DNA of 12,771 bases from an uncultured Demequina sp. (GTDB lineage: Bacteria; Actinomycetota; Actinomycetes; Actinomycetales; Demequinaceae), in contig CALALQ010000110.1 of NCBI GenBank assembly GCA_937925595.1, forward strand, positions 1 to 12,771, given 5' to 3'. The notes under the pieces are model-generated. The model saw only the letters and a list, made by a program, of their open reading frames with translations, was not told the origin of the DNA and ran no database searches. The position numbers and the translations under genes were made by a program. Below are positions 8,377-12,771 of the stretch, one piece after another (the stretch's first letter is position 1; every line of letters begins with the position of its first letter).

Positions 8377-8381
8377 TCACC

Positions 8382-8720
8382 ATGGCGAAGATCAAGAAGG
8401 GCGACCTCGTCGTCGTCATCGCGGGCAAGGACCGTGGCCAGCAGGGTCGCGTCCTTGAGGTCCTCAAGGACTCCGACCGCGTCATCGTTGAGGGTGTCCA
8501 GCGCGTGACCAAGCACATCAAGCCGGGTACACGCAAGGACCAGCAGTCGGGCGGCATCGTCCACGTCGAGGCTCCCATTCACGTCTCGAACGTCATGCTG
8601 GTGGACCCCGAGACCAAGAAGGGCACCCGTGTGGGTTACCGCACTGAGCAGGTCGAGCGTGACGGCCGCACGCGCACGCAGCGCGTTCGCGTCGCCAAGC
8701 GCTCGGGTAAGGACGTCTGA
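8382..8720 (+). CDS. rplX: 50S ribosomal protein L24 (uL24)
   Basis: uL24 is one of the two assembly-initiator proteins of the 50S subunit, located near the tunnel exit. The 112 residues (E. coli 104) begin with a KOW motif (about 5-31: [20 protein letters not shown]). [24 protein letters not shown] and [19 protein letters not shown] follow. The C-terminus is basic. GGAGG (8364-8368) inside the rplN end is 13 bases from the ATG, a rather long spacing. The TGA stop overlaps the rplE ATG (8718-8722). Confidence 0.98.
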   Translation: MAKIKKGDLVVVIAGKDRGQQGRVLEVLKDSDRVIVEGVQRVTKHIKPGTRKDQQSGGIVHVEAPIHVSNVMLVDPETKKGTRVGYRTEQVERDGRTRTQRVRVAKRSGKDV

Positions 8721-9283
8721 TGGCTACCGCAACCTCTACGCAGCCACGCCTCAAGGCCAAGTACCGCGAGGAGATCGCCCCGGCACTCATCGCGGAGTTC
8801 AACCACGCCAACGTCAACCAGGTTGCCGGTCTGACCAAGATCGTCGTCAACATGGGTGTTGGTGAGGCGGCTCGCGACTCCAAGCTCATCGAGGGCGCCA
8901 TCGCGGACCTCACCGCGATCACCGGCCAGAAGCCGCAGGTCACCAAGGCACGCAAGTCCATCGCGCAGTTCAAGCTGCGTGAGGGCCAGCCCATTGGTGC
9001 CCACGTCACGCTTCGCGGTGACCGCATGTGGGAGTTCCTCGACCGACTCCTGTCGATCGCCCTTCCCCGTATCCGCGACTTCCGCGGCCTGAACCCGAAC
9101 CAGTTCGACGGTCACGGCAACTACACCTTCGGTCTCAACGAGCAGTCGATGTTCCACGAGATCAACCAGGACAAGATCGATCGCGTGCGCGGCATGGACA
9201 TCACCATCGTCACGACCGCCACCACCGACGACGAGGGTCGCTCGCTGCTCAAGCAGCTGGGCTTCCCCTTCAAGGAGAAGTGA
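8720..9283 (+). CDS. rplE: 50S ribosomal protein L5 (uL5)
   Basis: uL5 binds 5S rRNA with uL18 and makes a central-protuberance bridge to the 30S head and the P-site tRNA. The 187 residues (E. coli 179) start with a short polar addition, then [30 protein letters not shown] (41-55), [21 protein letters not shown], and the strand-helix region with [10 protein letters not shown] and [15 protein letters not shown] follow. The C-terminal [25 protein letters not shown] is also canonical. AAGGA (8709-8713) lies six bases before the ATG, which overlaps the rplX stop. Confidence 0.98.
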   Translation: MATATSTQPRLKAKYREEIAPALIAEFNHANVNQVAGLTKIVVNMGVGEAARDSKLIEGAIADLTAITGQKPQVTKARKSIAQFKLREGQPIGAHVTLRGDRMWEFLDRLLSIALPRIRDFRGLNPNQFDGHGNYTFGLNEQSMFHEINQDKIDRVRGMDITIVTTATTDDEGRSLLKQLGFPFKEK

Positions 9284-9284
9284 C

Positions 9285-9470
9285 ATGGCCAAGACCGCTC
9301 TGAAGAACAAGGCGGCCCGCAAGCCCAAGTTTGCGGTTCGCGCCTACACCCGGTGCCAGCGGTGCGGCCGTCCGCACTCGGTGTACCGCAAGTTCGGCCT
9401 GTGCCGCGTGTGCTTCCGCGAGATGGCACACGCAGGCGAGCTGCCCGGAATCACCAAGAGCAGCTGGTAA
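9285..9470 (+). CDS. rpsN: 30S ribosomal protein S14, zinc-binding type Z (uS14)
   Basis: uS14 sits in the 30S head and is a late assembly protein. This is the short 61-residue zinc-ribbon form (C+): Cys24-x2-Cys27 in RCQRCGRPH and Cys40-x2-Cys43 in LCRVCF form the zinc site. Many actinobacteria encode a second, zinc-free uS14 elsewhere that replaces this one under zinc starvation; none is in this window. AAGGAG (9272-9277) lies within the rplE end, seven bases before the ATG. The ending [11 protein letters not shown] is canonical. Confidence 0.98.
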   Translation: MAKTALKNKAARKPKFAVRAYTRCQRCGRPHSVYRKFGLCRVCFREMAHAGELPGITKSSW

Positions 9471-9524
9471 ATCCCAACGCCGCAGGTCCGCAAGGAAACC
9501 ACGGCGAGAAAGAGTTCAATACTC

Positions 9525-9923
9525 ATGACGATGACTGACCCGATCGCAGACATGCTCACGCGTCTGCGCAACGCGAACTCGGCGTACCACGAGACCGTGT
9601 CGATGCCTCACTCGAAGCTCAAGGCGAACATCGCCAAGATCCTCGAGGCTGAGGGCTACATCGCCGGCTCCACGGTGACCGACGCTGAGGTGGGCAAGAC
9701 GCTCACTCTCACCCTGAAGTACGGCCCCAACCGCGAGCGCTCGCTCGCCGGTGTGCGCCGCGTGTCCAAGCCCGGTCTGCGTGTGTACGCAAAGTCCACG
9801 AACCTTCCCAAGGTTCTTGGCGGTCTTGGCGTTGCCATCCTGTCCACCTCCTCTGGTCTGCTCACGGACCGCGAGGCCGAGAAGAAGGGCGTCGGCGGCG
9901 AAGTCGTCGCGTTCGTCTGGTAA
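9525..9923 (+). CDS. rpsH: 30S ribosomal protein S8 (uS8)
   Basis: uS8 binds the 16S central domain early in assembly; in E. coli it represses the spc operon by binding its mRNA. The 132 residues (E. coli 130) begin [18 protein letters not shown] and end with the diagnostic [19 protein letters not shown] and VVAFVW. I chose the first of two nearby ATGs (9525 and 9531), because [11 protein letters not shown] is the common actinobacterial start. The 54-base gap after rpsN is comparatively long, and the Shine-Dalgarno is weak (AAGAG, 9510-9514), unlike most neighbours. Confidence 0.97.
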   Translation: MTMTDPIADMLTRLRNANSAYHETVSMPHSKLKANIAKILEAEGYIAGSTVTDAEVGKTLTLTLKYGPNRERSLAGVRRVSKPGLRVYAKSTNLPKVLGGLGVAILSTSSGLLTDREAEKKGVGGEVVAFVW

Positions 9924-9938
9924 GCGGGAGGTAGAGAC

Positions 9939-10475
9939 ATGTCGCGCATTGGAAAGATCCCCGTCCCGGTTCCCGCGGGCGTGGACATCACGATTGACGG
10001 CGCTGAGCTGACGGTCAAGGGCCCCAAGGGCACCCTGACCCACACCATCGCCGCCCCGATCACGGTGGAGAAGAACGAGCAGAGCCTTGAGGTGAAGCGT
10101 CCTAACGACGAGCGCCTCTCCAAGTCGCTGCACGGTCTGACCCGCACCCTCGTCGCCAACATGGTCACCGGTGTGACCGACGGCTACGAGAAGAAGCTCG
10201 AGATCGTCGGCACGGGTTACCGCGTCGCGCTCAAGGGTTCGGACCTCGAGTTCGCCCTGGGCTTCTCGCACCCCGTGGTCGTCTCGCCGCCGGCCGGCAT
10301 CACCTTCGCCGTCGAAAGCCCCACCAAGTTCTCGGTGAGCGGCATCGACAAGCAGCAGGTGGGTGAGGTCGCGGCCAACATTCGCAAGATTCGCAAGCCA
10401 GAGCCTTACAAGGGCAAGGGTGTCCGCTACGCGGGCGAGCAGGTCCGCCGCAAGGCCGGAAAGACGGGTAAGTAG
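9939..10475 (+). CDS. rplF: 50S ribosomal protein L6 (uL6)
   Basis: uL6 binds 23S rRNA near the sarcin-ricin loop, the elongation-factor landing site. The 178 residues (E. coli 177) show [27 protein letters not shown], the RSLHG-equivalent [18 protein letters not shown], and [15 protein letters not shown]. The C-terminal signature [17 protein letters not shown] is followed by a basic end ([11 protein letters not shown]). GGGAGG (9926-9931) lies seven bases before the ATG. No odd features. Confidence 0.98.
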   Translation: MSRIGKIPVPVPAGVDITIDGAELTVKGPKGTLTHTIAAPITVEKNEQSLEVKRPNDERLSKSLHGLTRTLVANMVTGVTDGYEKKLEIVGTGYRVALKGSDLEFALGFSHPVVVSPPAGITFAVESPTKFSVSGIDKQQVGEVAANIRKIRKPEPYKGKGVRYAGEQVRRKAGKTGK

Positions 10476-10477
10476 CC

Positions 10478-10849
10478 ATGACTCTCGCAATCAAGGGCAA
10501 GGGCAAGGCGGTTCAGCGCAAGCGCCGCCACTTCCGCCTGCGCAAGAAGATCGCCGGCACCGCCGCACGTCCCCGGCTCGTCGTCACCCGCTCGTCGCGC
10601 CACATGGTCGCTCAGATCGTCGACGACACTCGCGGCGTGACGCTCGCGTCTGCCTCGACGCTCGAGGCCGATGTGCGCGCGCTCAAGGGCGACAAGAAGG
10701 CCAAGGCCAGCAAGGTCGGCGTCCTCGTCGCCGAGCGCGCCAAGGCCGCTGGCATCGACGCTGTCGTGTTCGACCGCGGTGGCAACAAGTACCACGGTCG
10801 CGTTGCGGCAGTGGCCGACGGCGCCCGAGAGGGCGGTCTGTCCCTCTAG
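10478..10849 (+). CDS. rplR: 50S ribosomal protein L18 (uL18)
   Basis: uL18 binds 5S rRNA and helps load it into the central protuberance. The 123 residues (E. coli 117) have the basic N-terminus [22 protein letters not shown], then [28 protein letters not shown], and the signature [24 protein letters not shown]. It starts two bases after the rplF stop, without a strong Shine-Dalgarno (GGAAAG at 10458-10463 is distant), so coupling to rplF is likely. Its stop codon lies inside a hairpin, described separately. Confidence 0.98.
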   Translation: MTLAIKGKGKAVQRKRRHFRLRKKIAGTAARPRLVVTRSSRHMVAQIVDDTRGVTLASASTLEADVRALKGDKKAKASKVGVLVAERAKAAGIDAVVFDRGGNKYHGRVAAVADGAREGGLSL

Positions 10850-10859
10850 GGGCGGACCG
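10834..10859 (+). other. Hairpin spanning the rplR stop codon
   Basis: GGTCTGTCCC (10835-10844) pairs with GGGGCGGACC (10849-10858) around the loop TCTA, using two G-U pairs, and C10834-G10859 extends it to 11 bp. The rplR stop codon TAG (10847-10849) lies in the loop and stem. No T-tract follows. The stem closely resembles the hairpin after rplO (12445-12474): both contain TAGGGGCGGACC. It may be an RNA-processing or regulatory site; function unknown. Confidence 0.5.
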
Positions 10860-10879
10860 GAACAGGTGTAAGGAAAGAC

Positions 10880-11446
10880 ATGGCTGACAACAACAGCGGC
10901 CGCCGCGACAACCGTCGTGGTCAGGAGCCGGAGAACAAGTTCGTCGAGCGCGTCGTGACCATCAACCGCGTCTCCAAGGTCGTGAAGGGCGGTCGCCGCT
11001 TCAGCTTCACCGCCCTTGTGGTCGTTGGTGATGGCGAGGGCAACGTCGGCATCGGTTACGGCAAGGCGAAGGAGGTGCCTGCCGCCATCTCGAAGGGTGT
11101 CGAAGAGGCGAAGCGCTCCTTCTTCCGCGTGCCGCGCATTCAGGGCACCATCCCGCACGCTGTGCAGGGTGAGGCCGCTGCCGGTGTCGTGTTCCTGCGT
11201 CCCGCGTCCCCCGGTACCGGTGTTATCGCCGGTGGTCCGGTGCGCGCGGTGCTCGAGTGCGCTGGCATTCACGACGTGCTGAGCAAGTCGCTCGGTTCGT
11301 CCAATGCCATCAACATCGTTCACGCGACGGTCGATGCGCTCAAGCGCCTCGAGCGTCCCGAGGCCGTGGCTGCGCGCCGCGGCAAGAGCGTCGAGGACGT
11401 CGCCCCCGCGGCGATGCTTCGCGCTCAGGCAGCAGGGGTGAAGTAA
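10880..11446 (+). CDS. rpsE: 30S ribosomal protein S5 (uS5)
   Basis: uS5 lies at the mRNA entry and affects decoding accuracy; changes in its loop give spectinomycin resistance in other bacteria. The 188 residues (E. coli 167) carry an Arg/Asn/Gly-rich N-terminal extension ([20 protein letters not shown]) before the dsRNA-binding-like domain starting [18 protein letters not shown] (21-38), whose loop looks wild type. [18 protein letters not shown] (50-67) and the C-terminal domain with [15 protein letters not shown] follow. AAGGAAAG (10870-10877) precedes the ATG closely. The TAA overlaps the rpmD ATG (TAATG, 11444-11448). Confidence 0.98.
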   Translation: MADNNSGRRDNRRGQEPENKFVERVVTINRVSKVVKGGRRFSFTALVVVGDGEGNVGIGYGKAKEVPAAISKGVEEAKRSFFRVPRIQGTIPHAVQGEAAAGVVFLRPASPGTGVIAGGPVRAVLECAGIHDVLSKSLGSSNAINIVHATVDALKRLERPEAVAARRGKSVEDVAPAAMLRAQAAGVK

Positions 11447-11628
11447 TGGCACGCCTCAAGATCACGCAGAAGCGTTCGGTGATTGGCGTCAAGCCGCAGC
11501 ACCGCGAGACCGTGCGTTCGCTCGGCCTCAAGCGCATCGGCGACATTGTCGTGAAGGAAGACCGTCCCGAGATTCGCGGGATGGTCAAGGCGGTCAACCA
11601 CCTGGTTGCCGTGGAGGAGGTTGACTGA
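11446..11628 (+). CDS. rpmD: 50S ribosomal protein L30 (uL30)
   Basis: uL30 is a small peripheral 50S protein. The 60 residues (E. coli 59) have the family pattern: [14 protein letters not shown], then the conserved [15 protein letters not shown] and the end [17 protein letters not shown]. The frame is open far upstream of the ATG, but the upstream part is only the shadow of rpsE. The ATG at 11446, overlapping the rpsE stop, gives the exact family start. The Shine-Dalgarno is weak, so coupling to rpsE is likely. Its TGA overlaps the rplO ATG (11626-11630). Confidence 0.97.
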   Translation: MARLKITQKRSVIGVKPQHRETVRSLGLKRIGDIVVKEDRPEIRGMVKAVNHLVAVEEVD

Positions 11629-12434
11629 TGGCTGAGGAGAAGACTCCCGCCGCCAAGAAGGCGACGACGGCCAAGGCCGACGCCGACAAGGCTGTGAAGG
11701 CCCCCGCAAAGAAGGCGCCCGCCAAGAGCGCCGACGCTGCGGCCAAGCCTGCTGCCAAGAAGCCTGCCGCTAAGGCGACGGCTGAGAAGGCCCCCGCCAA
11801 GGCGTCGGCTGAGAAGAAGCCGGCGGCTGCCAAGGCTGCGGCTGAGAAGAAGCCCGCTGCCAAGGCGACCGCTGAGAAGGCTCCTGCGAAGGCTGCTGCC
11901 CCCAAGGCCGCTGCTGAGGAGAAGGCTGCTCCCAAGGCTGCTGCCAAGAAGGCACCTGCCAAGAAGGCTGCGGAGCCCGCTGAGAAGGTGGCAACGCTCA
12001 AGGTGCACCACCTGCGTCCGGCTGCCGGCGCGCACACCAAGAAGACCCGTGTGGGTCGTGGTGAGGCGTCGAAGGGCAAGACGGCAGGTCGCGGTACCAA
12101 GGGAACCGGCGCCCGTTACCAGGTGCCCGCGCGCTTCGAGGGTGGTCAGACGCCCATCCACATGCGCATTCCCAAGCTGCGTGGCTTCAAGAACCCCTTC
12201 AAGGTCGAGTACCAGGTCGTCAATGTCGGCCAGCTTGAGGCGATGTTCCCCAAGGGCGGCAAGGTCACCAAGGCTGACCTCGTTGCCAAGGGAGCGGTCC
12301 GCAAGAACCAGCTCGTCAAGGTGCTCGGTGACGGCGACATCTCCGTTAAGGTGACGCTCGTCGACGCCGACAAGGTTTCGCAGTCCGCGAAGACCAAGAT
12401 TGAGGCCGCGGGCGGCGCGGTCAACGAGGGCTAG
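11628..12434 (+). CDS. rplO: 50S ribosomal protein L15 (uL15) with long Ala/Lys/Pro-rich N-terminal extension
   Basis: uL15 binds 23S rRNA during 50S assembly. The core (residues ~122-268) is canonical: [40 protein letters not shown], the block [11 protein letters not shown], and a C-terminal Rossmann-like half with [14 protein letters not shown]. Before it lie ~120 residues of low complexity, by my count 54 Ala, 31 Lys, 13 Pro and 10 Glu, with no Arg, Cys, His or aromatic residue (net charge about +18). This resembles the Lys/Ala/Pro tails of histone H1-like proteins. A 15-residue repeat, [15 protein letters not shown], occurs at 45-59 and 75-89. The total of 268 residues compares with ~144-150 for most uL15. 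The ATG has an excellent Shine-Dalgarno, GGAGGAGG (11613-11620), and overlaps the rpmD stop. An in-frame GTG at 11988 could start a 148-residue normal uL15 ([11 protein letters not shown]), so two products are possible. Confidence 0.96.
   Translation: MAEEKTPAAKKATTAKADADKAVKAPAKKAPAKSADAAAKPAAKKPAAKATAEKAPAKASAEKKPAAAKAAAEKKPAAKATAEKAPAKAAAPKAAAEEKAAPKAAAKKAPAKKAAEPAEKVATLKVHHLRPAAGAHTKKTRVGRGEASKGKTAGRGTKGTGARYQVPARFEGGQTPIHMRIPKLRGFKNPFKVEYQVVNVGQLEAMFPKGGKVTKADLVAKGAVRKNQLVKVLGDGDISVKVTLVDADKVSQSAKTKIEAAGGAVNEG
11760..11894 (+). repeat. Imperfect 45-bp coding repeat in the rplO extension
   Basis: The segments 11760-11804 and 11850-11894 both encode [15 protein letters not shown], 90 bases (30 codons) apart. 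Eight of the 15 codons differ synonymously, so this is not a fresh duplication. The intervening region has similar AEKKPAA units. Confidence 0.75.
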
Positions 12435-12444
12435 AGTCGGTGCA

Positions 12445-12474
12445 CGGGTCCGTCCCAAAGTAGGGGCGGACCCG
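12445..12474 (+). other. Hairpin between rplO and secY
   Basis: GGGTCCGTCCC (12446-12456) pairs with GGGGCGGACCC (12463-12473) with one G-U pair around the loop AAAGTA, and C12445-G12474 adds a twelfth pair. It starts ten bases after the rplO stop and lacks a T-tract, so it is not a standard intrinsic terminator. A smaller hairpin (GCCTC 12482-12486 with GAGGC 12490-12494) follows. The stem nearly repeats the one at the rplR stop. It may attenuate or process the transcript before secY. Confidence 0.6.
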
Positions 12475-12515
12475 CGCCGGTGCCTCGCTGAGGCCCCCGC
12501 ATAACTGGAGGATCC

Positions 12516-12771
12516 ATGCTCAAAGGTTTCGTCAGTGCCTTCCGCACTCCGGACCTGCGCAAGAAGCTGCTGCTTACGCTCGGCATACTCGCGGTGTACC
12601 GACTCGGCGTGGCCATTCCCACGCCTGGCGTGAGCTACGAGAACGTCAAGTTCTGCGCCGGCAGCACCACGACGAACGCTGCGTTCGAGATCCTCAACCT
12701 CTTCGCCGGTGGCGCTCTGCTGCAGCTGTCGATCTTCGCGCTCGGCATCATGCCGTACATCACCGCGTCGA
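12516..12771 (+). CDS. secY: Preprotein translocase subunit SecY (5' part, 3' end outside window)
   Basis: SecY is the channel of the SecYEG translocon in the cytoplasmic membrane and passes unfolded proteins from the ribosome or SecA. Only the first 85 residues (of ~430-440 in the family) are present. They start MLKGFVSAFRTPDLRKKLLL and continue into the first membrane segment (about 17-36, LTLGILAVYRLGVAIPTPGV). A periplasmic loop, the plug-region signature FEILNLFAGGALLQLSIFALG and MPYITAS, the start of membrane segment 2, follow. GGAGG (12507-12511) lies four to five bases before the ATG. The 81-base gap after rplO holds two hairpins. Being last in the spc set is the universal bacterial arrangement. 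Confidence 0.97.
   Translation, partial: MLKGFVSAFRTPDLRKKLLLTLGILAVYRLGVAIPTPGVSYENVKFCAGSTTTNAAFEILNLFAGGALLQLSIFALGIMPYITAS

Noticed and set aside
11257..11445. Longer open frame upstream of rpmD
   Set aside because: The upstream part is a shadow frame of rpsE (Arg-rich, no homology); the L30 start at 11446 gives the exact family length.
11628..11987. The idea that the rplO extension is a frameshift, assembly error or separate gene
   Set aside because: The frame is continuous with the uL15 core, the start has a near-perfect Shine-Dalgarno and overlaps the rpmD stop, and the sequence is coherent Lys/Ala/Pro with no stop. An assembly artefact is unlikely, though the true start on ribosomes remains open.

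Overview
This window is the core ribosomal-protein supercluster of a high-GC Gram-positive bacterium, almost certainly an actinobacterium and most likely from the order Micrococcales. The reasons are the strong G/C bias at third codon positions, the str-S10-spc gene order, the zinc-ribbon form of uS14, and protein termini typical of that group. I cannot place the family. Every recognised gene is on the + strand. I see no mobile element, CRISPR array, tRNA or rRNA.

Layout. Positions 1-2146 are the end of the str operon: the 3' part of fusA (EF-G), then tuf (EF-Tu), closed by a textbook intrinsic terminator with a C(UUCG)G tetraloop. Positions 2147-2638 are the only long stretch without a clear gene. 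It holds a nearly perfect 16-bp-arm palindrome (REP-like), a possible six-codon open reading frame behind a good Shine-Dalgarno sequence, a terminator-like hairpin, a plausible promoter, and a 5' leader for rpsJ that can fold into a closed multibranch structure. Positions 2639-7946 are the S10 operon: rpsJ, rplC, rplD, rplW, rplB, rpsS, rplV, rpsC, rplP, rpmC, rpsQ. Positions 8005-12434 are the spc operon: rplN, rplX, rplE, rpsN, rpsH, rplF, rplR, rpsE, rpmD, rplO. The start of secY follows and runs off the window end. Genes are tightly packed and several overlap by one base (TGATG/TAATG), which suggests translational coupling.

The genes work together as the translation core: the elongation factors deliver aminoacyl-tRNA and translocate the ribosome, and 21 ribosomal proteins build both subunits. 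SecY, the protein-export channel that docks on the ribosome, is co-located.

There is no dramatic new system here. The most unusual points are: (1) uL15 carries a ~120-residue Ala/Lys/Pro-rich, histone-H1-like N-terminal extension, and an in-frame GTG at 11988 could independently start a normal-length uL15; (2) two nearly identical hairpins lie at the ends of rplR and rplO; (3) the rpsJ leader is a structured-RNA candidate; (4) a long palindrome lies downstream of the tuf terminator. Base pairing and codon counts were done by eye.
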